This document shows positions 35,790 to 44,860 of a DNA stretch of 64,000 nt, piece by piece. Positions within the stretch are counted from its first letter, which is position 1. The number at the start of each line of letters is the position of its first letter. The translations under genes were made by a program, and so were the position numbers. The stretch is from the NCBI RefSeq assembly GCF_022807975.1, contig NZ_CP094358.1:2108001-2172000 (forward strand). The letters are read 5' to 3'. Below the pieces are notes generated by a model. That model ran no database searches and was not told the DNA's origin. It saw only the letters and a program-made list of their open reading frames with translations. Origin of the DNA: Abyssalbus ytuae (GTDB lineage: Bacteria; Bacteroidota; Bacteroidia; Flavobacteriales; Flavobacteriaceae).

Positions 35790-36842
35790 ATGAATGAATA
35801 TTTAAGTAATAAGTTAAAAGTGTTTTCATTTGTTTTAATGATTCTAGTTGTTTATTTACACTCATATAACCGTATTATTAATTTAAAAAATTGTTCTATA
35901 GAAATTAATTATGGTATTAATTTAGCATTTCAAGAATTTATAAGTAATGGGATAAGGATTGCTGTCCCTCTGTTTTTTGCAATATCTGGCTATTTGTTTT
36001 TTGCTAACATAAAAGAATTTCCTTTTTTATTATATCGTCAAAAGGTATCAAAAAGATTAAAAACATTGGTAAAACCTTATTTTTTTTGGTCTGTGTTTTG
36101 GTTATTGATATATTTTTTATTACAATCACTCCCTCATTCATCTTCTTTTTTTACCGAAACTTTAATTAAGGATTATACATTAATCCAATTAATAGATACA
36201 ATTGTTTTTAATCCCGTAGCATATCAATTATGGTTTATAAGAGATTTGATAATCATCATTGTAATGACTCCTTTAATTTATTGGGGTTTAAAACATACTA
36301 AAATGATTTTAATTTCAGTATTATTTATTATTTGGTTTATTAATATTAATATTGTCGTTTTTTCTAATGAAGGCATATTCTTTTTTGTTTTAGGAGCATA
36401 TCTGTCGATTTATAAGATAGACATACAAAGGTTAAGTTACCATTATTGGTTACCATTTATGAGTATATGGTTATTAATTCTTTTCTTTAAAATGTATATT
36501 GAAGATATTTTTATTAAAATCTTAATACAAAAAGCAGGTATTTTAGTTGGTGTTTTGGCATCATGGTTATTATACGACGTGATTTTTTTAAATGCCAGTA
36601 AAAATTATTATTTAGAAAAAGAATCTATAATACTACTTACTTTTTTTTTATTTACTACTCATGAACCAACCTTAACAATAATCAAAAAAATGCTATTTTA
36701 TATGTTGGGAACGACAGAGTTAGCTTCTTTTTTAATTTTTATATTTGCGCCAATAATAACAATATTTATTTGTCTATCTATGGGCTATTTATTAAAGCGT
36801 TTCCTTCTTAAGTTTTATTTTTTTATTACGGGAGGGAGATAA
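35790..36842 (+). CDS. Acyltransferase family 3 (membrane O-acyltransferase)
   Basis: A 350-aa integral membrane protein with about ten predicted helices. VLMILVVYLHSYNR has the conserved His of the Acyl_transf_3 family, and the region RIAVPLFFAISGYLFF follows as in OAc-type O-acetyltransferases such as WecH and OafA. YQLWFIRDLIIIIVM is the second conserved block. It probably acetylates a sugar hydroxyl of the O-polysaccharide. Together with the preceding beta-helix enzyme it gives the cluster two acylation activities. Very AT-rich. Confidence 0.85.
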   Translation: MNEYLSNKLKVFSFVLMILVVYLHSYNRIINLKNCSIEINYGINLAFQEFISNGIRIAVPLFFAISGYLFFANIKEFPFLLYRQKVSKRLKTLVKPYFFWSVFWLLIYFLLQSLPHSSSFFTETLIKDYTLIQLIDTIVFNPVAYQLWFIRDLIIIIVMTPLIYWGLKHTKMILISVLFIIWFININIVVFSNEGIFFFVLGAYLSIYKIDIQRLSYHYWLPFMSIWLLILFFKMYIEDIFIKILIQKAGILVGVLASWLLYDVIFLNASKNYYLEKESIILLTFFLFTTHEPTLTIIKKMLFYMLGTTELASFLIFIFAPIITIFICLSMGYLLKRFLLKFYFFITGGR

Positions 36843-36868
36843 TTTTACAATTGATATAATTATAAAGA

Positions 36869-38224
36869 ATGAAAAATATATGCTTTATAGCAAATTATTA
36901 TAAGACAGGTGTATTTATAGAAATTGCAAAAGGATTAATGCAATATGGTTTAAGACCATATTGGATAGTTCCTAATTTTAAACAATATATAAGTTTAAAG
37001 ACTCATTTTCATGAAGATAGATTACTGTATATCGGAAAAAAAGAAGTTTTAGCTTCAAAAACTGAAGCTCGAGAGTTTGATCTAAAAATTAATGAACTAA
37101 TTCATGGGGATAGAGTATTAAGATATGAATCTGAAAAGTGGAAATTTAAGTATTTAGCCAAGTTGAAAGATTTATATTATGTCTTTATAGAGAAAAATCA
37201 AATACAATTTATTTTTGGCGAGCTCACTTGGGCACATGAACTAGTGGCATATAGATTAACTTTGCAAGCCGTAAATCTAAATTGCGAATATTTGAATCCC
37301 CATACTATTAGAATACCCAATAGAAGATTTGCATTTTTTAGTGATGAATTTCAATCTAAAATAAAAGAAGTCAATGTTGAGTTGGCCACTCCTGCATCAA
37401 CAAGGATTATAAATTTAGAAAAACCATCTTATTTAGCTTTAAATAACAAAATTTTAAATAACAAAAGAACAATAGAATATAATCTTACTAAGTTAAAAAA
37501 CTTTATTTTTAGAACGAATCAAGACAGCAATGATCCCACATTATATAATAGTGCTTTTACATTGTTTAAAATACGTACAAAGGAAATATATAACAGAATT
37601 GTATTTAAAAATTTTGTGAAAGAGACTAAAATAGAAGAGTTACCTCAAAATAAATCTTTTATTTTATTTACCTTGCATAAGCAACCGGAAGCATCGATAG
37701 ATGTAATAGGAAGATACTATGAGAACCAATTAGAATTAATTACCAACATTTGGAGAATACTGCCTCAAGAATATATTTTATTGGTGAAAGAACATTCTAA
37801 TGCTATAGGAGACCGTTCTGTAAGTTTTTATAAAAAGGTAAAAAGTTTAAAAAATGTAATTCTTATTGAGCATAGAGAGGATTCCCATAAGATATTAGAA
37901 AAAACAGAGGCAGTATTTACTGTTTCGGGAACAATTGCATATGAGGCAGCTTTGAAAGGAATATATGCATACACATTTGCTCCAACTTTTTTTAATAAAT
38001 TAAATGCGTGTAGAAAAGTTTCTTGGTCAACATATAGAAATATTAAATCATTTAAAGAGTTATCAATCTCAACAAAAAATGATAATCGAATAAAATTTTC
38101 AGATTGGTTATTTTCAAATTCATTTGAAGGAATTATGTCTGATGCTTTTAGTGATCCAAGATGCATGGAAAAGGAAAATATATTAAAACTTGTTAATGCA
38201 TTTTTAAAAGTTACGAAATGTTAA
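36869..38224 (+). CDS. Capsule-synthesis-type (KpsS/KpsC-like) glycosyltransferase candidate
   Basis: A 451-aa soluble protein. The C-terminal half has FTLHKQPEASIDVIGRYY, then LPQEYILLVKEHSNAIGDR, and TVSGTIAYEAALKG, features of the Capsule_synth (PF05159-like) GT-B family that includes KpsS and KpsC. The N-terminal part (ICFIANYYKTGVFIEIAKGL) fits a Rossmann-like start. In other bacteria similar proteins beside pse genes are thought to transfer pseudaminic acid, and that role is proposed here by context only. Its stop overlaps the start of the next gene. Confidence 0.65.
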   Translation: MKNICFIANYYKTGVFIEIAKGLMQYGLRPYWIVPNFKQYISLKTHFHEDRLLYIGKKEVLASKTEAREFDLKINELIHGDRVLRYESEKWKFKYLAKLKDLYYVFIEKNQIQFIFGELTWAHELVAYRLTLQAVNLNCEYLNPHTIRIPNRRFAFFSDEFQSKIKEVNVELATPASTRIINLEKPSYLALNNKILNNKRTIEYNLTKLKNFIFRTNQDSNDPTLYNSAFTLFKIRTKEIYNRIVFKNFVKETKIEELPQNKSFILFTLHKQPEASIDVIGRYYENQLELITNIWRILPQEYILLVKEHSNAIGDRSVSFYKKVKSLKNVILIEHREDSHKILEKTEAVFTVSGTIAYEAALKGIYAYTFAPTFFNKLNACRKVSWSTYRNIKSFKELSISTKNDNRIKFSDWLFSNSFEGIMSDAFSDPRCMEKENILKLVNAFLKVTKC

Positions 38225-39489
38225 TTTTAACAAAGGATTCAATAATTAAAGTATTATTATCTTGTAGTTTGATATTTCTATCTTTTACTAATGTTTTTAT
38301 ATTTAGCGTTGTAGAAGCTCGAATATCTTTATATATTTTTAGTTTATTTGTTTTTATTTTAATAATACTAGGATTAAGGAGTAAAATACCTAACTTAACC
38401 AATCAATATGTATTATTATTTTACATTTTGCTATCTTTTTTAGTTAACTTTAAAGCATCCAAAATAACTTCTGTAATATATTCAGGTTTATTCATTATTT
38501 ATTATGTATATCTCTTTTACCTAGTAAAAAAGTTTTTTGTCTTAAGTGATTTTTTAAGAGTATTAAAGATAATCATATTAAGTTATTTTATTGTTTTATT
38601 AATTTCTCAATTTTTGGTGATTTTTGATTTGTACTCACTTAATACACCTTATAACGATTATTTTCAATCAACAGGCCCTTTAGGGATTCAACGTAACAAT
38701 ATAACAAAAACCTTTAGGTATCATTCTTTATCTTCTGAGCCCTCTTATGCAGCTATAATAATGATTATTTGTTATAATATTATTATACTCTTTAATTCTT
38801 CAAAACGAGAAGTTGTACTTTATGGAATTATAGTTCTCTATATGATATTATCTTTTAAATCTGCTATCGGGATTATATTATTACTATTATTGATAGTTGG
38901 AAATTTAAGGCTTTCAAGTAAACAAATTTTATTATTTTTGCTTCCCATTTTAGTAATAACATTATTGATGTTGTATTTTAATTTTGGAGGAAAGAGCATT
39001 GAGAGAATAAGAAATTTAATTTTATTAATTTTTTCATCTGAGGGAGAGTTTCTAAAAAGATTAAACCTAATAGATTCTAGTGCTTATGCTAGATTAAATC
39101 CTTTTTATGTTTATATTAGGGATGTAAATTTTTTAGATTTACATTTTTATTTAGGTCATGGGGCAAATACTTCGGAAGAGTATTTTACAGAAATTTTATA
39201 TCCAAATTCTTGGGAAAGTCATTTATCTTTTCGACCAGGTTTTATTCCTGGTTTTTTATATGATTATGGGATTCTAGGAGTTGTGTTTGTGTTTAATTGG
39301 TTGTTGCTAAAAATAATAAAGATTAAAAGAAATTTATTTTTTATTGCGTTGATCTCTATTTTAATGTTGAATTCAAACTTTAATACTCAGTTATTTTGGA
39401 TTTTTGTGACTTTTTATACAATTGCTAATATGTTTTTAATAAATTCCAACTCAATTAGTTCAGTTTCTTGTAAAATGGAAAACGTTTAA
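38218..39489 (+). CDS. wzy: Wzy-like O-antigen polymerase
   Basis: A 423-aa membrane protein with about ten or eleven hydrophobic segments and a larger loop around residues 245-330. The motif YHSLSSEPSYAAIIM in the middle and the loop sequence FYLGHGANTSEEYF are typical of Wzy-type polymerases in Bacteroidota and Firmicutes capsular loci. It joins repeat units on the periplasmic face. Poorly conserved family, so the call is from topology, motif and place in the cluster. Starts inside the end of the preceding gene (7-bp overlap). Confidence 0.72.
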   Translation: MLILTKDSIIKVLLSCSLIFLSFTNVFIFSVVEARISLYIFSLFVFILIILGLRSKIPNLTNQYVLLFYILLSFLVNFKASKITSVIYSGLFIIYYVYLFYLVKKFFVLSDFLRVLKIIILSYFIVLLISQFLVIFDLYSLNTPYNDYFQSTGPLGIQRNNITKTFRYHSLSSEPSYAAIIMIICYNIIILFNSSKREVVLYGIIVLYMILSFKSAIGIILLLLLIVGNLRLSSKQILLFLLPILVITLLMLYFNFGGKSIERIRNLILLIFSSEGEFLKRLNLIDSSAYARLNPFYVYIRDVNFLDLHFYLGHGANTSEEYFTEILYPNSWESHLSFRPGFIPGFLYDYGILGVVFVFNWLLLKIIKIKRNLFFIALISILMLNSNFNTQLFWIFVTFYTIANMFLINSNSISSVSCKMENV

Positions 39490-39512
39490 AATTAATTTAA
39501 TATAAAATAAAA

Positions 39513-40601
39513 TTGAATATATTAGTTGACGCACATGTTTTTGATGGAAAATATCAAGGGACACGTTCATACTTAAAAGGTTTGTATTCTGCACTTATAT
39601 CTATGGCTCCCCCTAAGTGGATTTTTTTCATTGCAGCTAATAAAATTGATAATTTGAAAAAAGAGTTTGGAGAGCATACAAATATTAAGTATATAAAATT
39701 AAATAACAATAAATTTTACAGACTTCTTTTAGAAATACCCTATATAATTAAAAAAAATAATATAGATTTTGCACATTTCCAATATATAGTTCCTCCTTTT
39801 AAAAATTGTAAGCAAATAGTTACTATTCATGATATACTTTTTGAACAAAGTGAGTTTAAAAAATTCTTTCCTCTTAAATATAGGATCATAAACGGAATAC
39901 TTTTTAAGATGTCCGTTAGAAGATCAGATATTTTACTTACTGTTTCTAATTATTCTCGTGAGAAAATATCAGAATTATACAATGTGGATTTGTCTGAAAT
40001 TCATGTTACCCCTAATTCTGTAGAAATAGATTTTAAAAAGATAGAAATAACTTCAAAAACATTTAAAGGGGAGAAGTTTATTTTGTATGTTTCTAGAATT
40101 GAACCAAGGAAAAATCACATAATTTTACTAAAGGCTTTTTTTGAATTAGAACTATATAAAAAAGGTTATTTACTGGTTTTTGTTGGATCAAAAGATTTTG
40201 TAGATAAACAATTACTCAAATATATTAATAAAAATAAAGAATTAGTTAAGCAACATGTAGTATGGAAAAGTGATCTTACTTTAAATCAAATTAAGCTCTG
40301 TTATTACAATTGTTCTTTGTTTGTTTTTCCTTCAGTGGCAGAAGGTTTCGGTATTCCAATCATGGAAGCAATGGTTTTTAACAAAAAAATTATAATATCT
40401 AATCAAACGGCAATGAAAGATTTTAATCTTCCCCCTGAGTTAACTTTTAATCCATACGATGTAGATGAATTAAAGAATAAGCTAATGAATATGCTCTCAA
40501 ATAAAAAGGATTATAAAGAATTATATATGAATATATTATCAGAATTCAAGTGGGAGAAAAGTGCTGAAAAAATGATTCATTTAATCAATCAATTTATATG
40601 A
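39513..40601 (+). CDS. GT4 family glycosyltransferase
   Basis: A 362-aa GT-B glycosyltransferase. The N-terminal half has TIHDILFE and LTVSNYSREKI, the C-terminal half FILYVSRIEPRKNHIILLKA and VFPSVAEGFGIPIMEAM with the Glu-rich donor-binding motif EGFGIPIMEAM. The start is a TTG at 39513, giving MNILVDAHVFDGKYQGTRSY, a usual beginning for this group. The nearest in-frame ATG is far inside the domain. Transfers a sugar from a nucleotide donor to the growing repeat unit in the cytoplasm. Its stop overlaps the next ATG by 4 bp. Confidence 0.88.
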   Translation: MNILVDAHVFDGKYQGTRSYLKGLYSALISMAPPKWIFFIAANKIDNLKKEFGEHTNIKYIKLNNNKFYRLLLEIPYIIKKNNIDFAHFQYIVPPFKNCKQIVTIHDILFEQSEFKKFFPLKYRIINGILFKMSVRRSDILLTVSNYSREKISELYNVDLSEIHVTPNSVEIDFKKIEITSKTFKGEKFILYVSRIEPRKNHIILLKAFFELELYKKGYLLVFVGSKDFVDKQLLKYINKNKELVKQHVVWKSDLTLNQIKLCYYNCSLFVFPSVAEGFGIPIMEAMVFNKKIIISNQTAMKDFNLPPELTFNPYDVDELKNKLMNMLSNKKDYKELYMNILSEFKWEKSAEKMIHLINQFI

Positions 40602-42367
40602 TAAAATCACTAATTATTCAAAAAAGCAATTTAATATATTTAATTCTTATTGTATTTGTTTTTTTTCTATGTGGGTTTTATACTTTTTCTAAATATGCTG
40701 TAATTGAAGAGCCGATAGATAATATTAGGATTGAATTGGATAAAAACATACTTAGTTTAGGAATGCCAACTCTTTATGCCTATATGCAAGGAGAACCAAA
40801 GGTTAATTTTCAGAAAGCATATAAGTTTAAGAGAGTTAATGATTCTATTATAGAGATTAATGATTTGAAAAGGGAGGGTATAACTAAATTTAGGATTTAT
40901 TTTGAATATATAGGGAAAGATTTTCTTTTAAAAAGAATAAATTTATTAAGTGATTCTAAAATTCTTAAAACAATAAAACTTTCTGATATTTCAACTTTTG
41001 ATCATATAGAAATTAATAAAAATGGCACTTTTAGTGTTACTAAAATTAATGGATATATTGAATCCCCATATATTTTAATTTACAATTTTCCATATATAAT
41101 AATTTTTTTTACAACTACATTATTAAGTATACTTTTAGTATTTCTTTTTAAAAAAATTGAGTTTATAGAAATTCTAGCAGAGACAAATAAAAGGGAATAT
41201 ATTTTTATTTTTTACTTATTTTCAATTTTTTCTTTTCACCCTTTGTTTAATATAGCTTTGATTTTTGCCTTAGCTTTTTATATAAAAAAATTTAGTAAAG
41301 AAAGATTTTTAGAAAACAAAATTAATATTCTTTTTTTATTGTTTTTTTTGGTGTATTTTTTTAACAGTATCTTTGTGAAAAGTAATGAAATTAGAGATTT
41401 TTCGACTATCGAAAGATTTTTGCCATTTGTTTTTATACCTATATTATTAAGCTCTTTAAAACCTAAAAGACCGTTGTTTTTTTTTATGATGTCAGGGCTC
41501 ATATTAGGCTTTTGTTTATTTTCTTTTTCATTGATTGACCTTATTGTTAATAAAAATGTAGAATATTTTGCATTTGATAATTTTTCAAAATATTACCATC
41601 CTATATATGTCTCTTATCTACTTTTTCTTTCTATTTGCTATTTAGAACAGCATTATAATTTAAAACATAAGTATTTTTTTGAACTAATTCTTTTTATGTT
41701 ATTAGTATTTTTGGGTTCAAAGTTAGTTTTAATAATTTCCGTAATTTTGTTTACTTCTTTTTTTAAGAATTTTAACACCAATCGGAAAGAAATAATTTCA
41801 TTTTTTTTAGTTTTAACTATCTTATTTATCATTTTTAAACCCTTACAAATAAGATTTAAAGAAGTGTTAAATTTTGATGATTTAAGTATTTTAAAAGAAA
41901 AAAAGATAAATGATTCAAATGATTCAAGAGTAAATGGTCTAACATTGAGATTAATACTTTGGAGAGAGTCATTAGCAACTATAGATGGTTGGAAAGAATA
42001 CCTGTTCGGTAATGGAGTGTCAAAATCTAAAAGTAAAGATTTATATGATAGATTAAAAAAGCTTGGTTTAATTCATCATGTAACTTACAATCCTCACAAT
42101 CAGTTTATCGATACATTTTGGCGCACTGGTTTAATAGGCTTATTAATTTTACTAAGCCTATTTATTGCGTCTTTAAGTCAAGGTATAAAAAATAAAGATC
42201 ATCTTTTAATAGCTTTCAGCTTGTTTATGATGTTTAGTATGATGACAGAGTCTGTTTTTGGTAGAGTTAGAGGGATCTATTTTTTTACTACTGTTATTGT
42301 TTTGTTGACTAATAAAGATTTGAACAATGAGAATCGCAATATTAGGGACTCGAGGAGTGCCAAATAA
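40598..42367 (+). CDS. O-antigen ligase family protein with extra N-terminal periplasmic domain
   Basis: A 589-aa membrane protein. One helix (about 12-30) is followed by a ~130-residue hydrophilic, probably beta-rich region (IDNIRIELDKNILSLG to ATG-free end near KINGYIESP), then ten or so further helices. In the C-terminal half SRVNGLTLRLILWRESLATI, GNGVSKSKSKDL and YNPHNQFIDTFWRTGLIGLL match the Wzy_C/O-antigen ligase family, with the conserved His in NPHNQF. It could ligate the polymer to lipid A-core or another acceptor. The added soluble domain is not part of the usual family. Overlaps the next gene by 41 bp. Confidence 0.78.
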   Translation: MIKSLIIQKSNLIYLILIVFVFFLCGFYTFSKYAVIEEPIDNIRIELDKNILSLGMPTLYAYMQGEPKVNFQKAYKFKRVNDSIIEINDLKREGITKFRIYFEYIGKDFLLKRINLLSDSKILKTIKLSDISTFDHIEINKNGTFSVTKINGYIESPYILIYNFPYIIIFFTTTLLSILLVFLFKKIEFIEILAETNKREYIFIFYLFSIFSFHPLFNIALIFALAFYIKKFSKERFLENKINILFLLFFLVYFFNSIFVKSNEIRDFSTIERFLPFVFIPILLSSLKPKRPLFFFMMSGLILGFCLFSFSLIDLIVNKNVEYFAFDNFSKYYHPIYVSYLLFLSICYLEQHYNLKHKYFFELILFMLLVFLGSKLVLIISVILFTSFFKNFNTNRKEIISFFLVLTILFIIFKPLQIRFKEVLNFDDLSILKEKKINDSNDSRVNGLTLRLILWRESLATIDGWKEYLFGNGVSKSKSKDLYDRLKKLGLIHHVTYNPHNQFIDTFWRTGLIGLLILLSLFIASLSQGIKNKDHLLIAFSLFMMFSMMTESVFGRVRGIYFFTTVIVLLTNKDLNNENRNIRDSRSAK

Positions 42368-43427
42368 TCATGGAGGGTTTGAACAATTTGCTGAATTTTT
42401 TTCGAGATATCTTGCTGATAATGGGCATGAGGTTTACGTGTATAATTCTCATAATCATCCCTATCAAAAAAAAAGCTGGAAAGGTGTAAAAATAGTACAC
42501 AAATATGACCCTGAATATAAGATAGGTACAGCAGGACAATTCATATATGATTTAAACTGTATTCTGCATTCTAGAAAAGAAAAATTCGATATTATTCTTC
42601 AGTTAGGCTATACAAGTAGTTCAATTTGGAGCTTTTTCTTCCCTAAAAGTTCTATTATTGTAACCAATATGGATGGATTGGAATGGAAAAGATCAAAATA
42701 TAGTAAAATAGTTCGAAGATTTTTAAAACGTGCCGAAAGATGGGGTGCGAAATATAGTGATTTTCTTATTGCAGATTCAAAAGGGATACAAGAATATTTA
42801 CGAACTACTTATAATAAAGAATCTGAATTTATTGCTTATGGGGCCACCCTTTTTAATGATCCTAATGAAAACTTACTGGTAAATTATGATGTGAGTAAAT
42901 ATAATTATTTTATTCTCATTGCCCGAATAGAACCGGAAAATCATATTGAAACTATCTTGCAAGGGTTTCATGAATCTATTCAGGAACGACCTTTTTTAGT
43001 GATAGGAAAAATTAACAAATATGGAGCTTACCTGAAAAAAAAGTTTGAAAAAAACAAAAGAATCCGTTTTTTGGGAGCTATTTATAATATTGAGCATTTA
43101 AATAATCTTAGATATTTTTCCAGGTATTATTTTCATGGGCATTCTGTGGGTGGAACAAATCCTTCATTACTAGAGGCGATGGCGGCCAATTCTTTAATAG
43201 TGGCAAATAAAAATGAATTTAACAAAAGTGTTTTAGAAGAAGATGCAACATATTTTGAAAATAGTGAGGATATTGAAGAAATTTTAAATAAAGATATTTT
43301 GTTTCAATTTAAAGAAAAATATTCAAAGAGGAATGGTACTAAAATTGAAAAATTATATAATTGGAATATTATAAATAACAAATATGAATCATTTATGTTG
43401 AAAATTCTACGTGCTGAAAAAAAGTAA
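42327..43427 (+). CDS. DUF1972-type GT4 glycosyltransferase, possible rhamnosyltransferase
   Basis: A 366-aa GT-B enzyme. The DUF1972 N-terminal domain is evident in ILGTRGVPNNHGGFEQFAEF and GTAGQFIYDLNCIL, and the C-terminal half has FILIARIEPENHIETIL, FHGHSVGGTNPSLLEAMAAN. This family includes Cps2T-like beta-1,4-rhamnosyltransferases that add rhamnose to the first sugar of a lipid-linked unit. With rfbBACD in the same locus, transfer of L-rhamnose is a reasonable inference. The start lies 41 bp inside the preceding gene. Confidence 0.86.
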   Translation: MRIAILGTRGVPNNHGGFEQFAEFFSRYLADNGHEVYVYNSHNHPYQKKSWKGVKIVHKYDPEYKIGTAGQFIYDLNCILHSRKEKFDIILQLGYTSSSIWSFFFPKSSIIVTNMDGLEWKRSKYSKIVRRFLKRAERWGAKYSDFLIADSKGIQEYLRTTYNKESEFIAYGATLFNDPNENLLVNYDVSKYNYFILIARIEPENHIETILQGFHESIQERPFLVIGKINKYGAYLKKKFEKNKRIRFLGAIYNIEHLNNLRYFSRYYFHGHSVGGTNPSLLEAMAANSLIVANKNEFNKSVLEEDATYFENSEDIEEILNKDILFQFKEKYSKRNGTKIEKLYNWNIINNKYESFMLKILRAEKK

Positions 43428-43496
43428 TTTTTAAGGAGACAATCTTTCCTTTTAACTTTTTATGTGAATATTGTAAAAACAAGTGAGTTATAAATA

Positions 43497-44849
43497 ATGA
43501 TCTTCAAACGAGGAGGCTTTTCAGGTTTTTTAAAACCAATTTTATATACGTTAGATTTATTAGTTATAAATCTTTTGGCGTTTTATTTGCCTTTTGCGTT
43601 AATGCACCCTGTGGTATTTCATATTTATATATCATTGTTATGGATACTTTTATCATTAAAAAATGAATTTTACGAAGTAAACCGCTATTCAAAAGTTACC
43701 CATATTTCAATTCTGGTCTTCAGGCAATTTATTTTCTTTTTTCTTATACTGTATGCTTTTGTTGGGTTTTTTAAAGAATTTATGATAAGCAGGCTTTTAC
43801 TGGCACAATATTTCTTCGCCGTATTTTTATTAGTTTCTTCTTTAAAGTTTTTAACCTATTATCTTTTAAGAAAGTATAGGGAAAGATTAAAAAGAAATGT
43901 AAGAAATGTGGTAGTGATAGGCAATAATAAAAAAACTGAACAGCTCATAAAAATGTTTAATGAACGGGGGGAATACGGTTATGATTTTAAAAAACAATTT
44001 TGCACCAAACAGCCATTATTTAACTTAAACCAGTGTTTTGATTATATATCTTCCAACAATATAGATGAAATATACTGTTCCATATCGGAGCTAAAAAATT
44101 CTGAAATAATCGAAATTATAGATTATGCTGATAATAATCTAAAGGAAGTTAAATTCATTCCGGATAACAAATATATTTTTGCTAAAAAATTAAAATTCGA
44201 ATATTACGATTATATACCGATTTTGTCATTAAGAGAAATTCCATTGGACGACCCTATTAATTCCTTTTTAAAAAGGTCTTTTGATATTATTTTTTCTTCG
44301 TTAGTGATTCTTTTACTTTTATCCTGGTTAACTCCTTTAATGGCTTTATTAATAAGGCTGGAATCCAAAGGGCCTATCTTTTTCCGTCAAAAAAGGAATG
44401 GTTTGGATAATAAAGAATTTGATTGCTATAAATTCAGGTCAATGGCTGTTAACGAAGATTCCGATGATAAACAGGCTACCAAAAACGATATGCGTATTAC
44501 TAAAATAGGTAAGTTTATACGAAAAACAAGTATTGACGAATTACCGCAGTTTTATAATGTCTTTGTTGGGAGAATGTCGGTGGTGGGTCCGCGGCCTCAT
44601 ATGGTAAAACAAACCTATTTATATTCTCAGAAAATTGATAAATATATGGTCAGGCATTTTGTAAAGCCGGGCATAACCGGTCTTGCACAGGTAAGGGGTT
44701 ACAGGGGAGAAGTAGAAACCGATGCAGATATTGTTAACAGGATTAAGTTTGATATTTTTTATATTGAAAACTGGTCTATCTTTTTAGACCTTAAAATTAT
44801 AGTACAAACAATTGTAAATGCTTTTAAAGGAGAAGAAAAAGCATATTAA
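43497..44849 (+). CDS. Initiating undecaprenyl-phosphate glycosyl phosphotransferase (WcaJ/WbaP-like)
   Basis: A 450-aa polyprenyl-phosphate hexose-1-phosphate transferase that starts repeat-unit assembly on undecaprenyl phosphate. Four to five N-terminal helices and a Rossmann-like central domain (NVVVIGNNKKTEQLIKMF) precede the catalytic C-terminal domain. KRSFDIIFSSLVI is the membrane re-entrant helix, then GPIFFRQKRNGLDNKEF, YKFRSMAV, KIGKFIRKTSIDELPQ with the catalytic Asp-Glu pair, and MSVVGPRPHM. The first sugar is probably glucose or galactose but cannot be told from the sequence. Confidence 0.92.
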   Translation: MIFKRGGFSGFLKPILYTLDLLVINLLAFYLPFALMHPVVFHIYISLLWILLSLKNEFYEVNRYSKVTHISILVFRQFIFFFLILYAFVGFFKEFMISRLLLAQYFFAVFLLVSSLKFLTYYLLRKYRERLKRNVRNVVVIGNNKKTEQLIKMFNERGEYGYDFKKQFCTKQPLFNLNQCFDYISSNNIDEIYCSISELKNSEIIEIIDYADNNLKEVKFIPDNKYIFAKKLKFEYYDYIPILSLREIPLDDPINSFLKRSFDIIFSSLVILLLLSWLTPLMALLIRLESKGPIFFRQKRNGLDNKEFDCYKFRSMAVNEDSDDKQATKNDMRITKIGKFIRKTSIDELPQFYNVFVGRMSVVGPRPHMVKQTYLYSQKIDKYMVRHFVKPGITGLAQVRGYRGEVETDADIVNRIKFDIFYIENWSIFLDLKIIVQTIVNAFKGEEKAY

Positions 44850-44860
44850 TATTTAAATAA

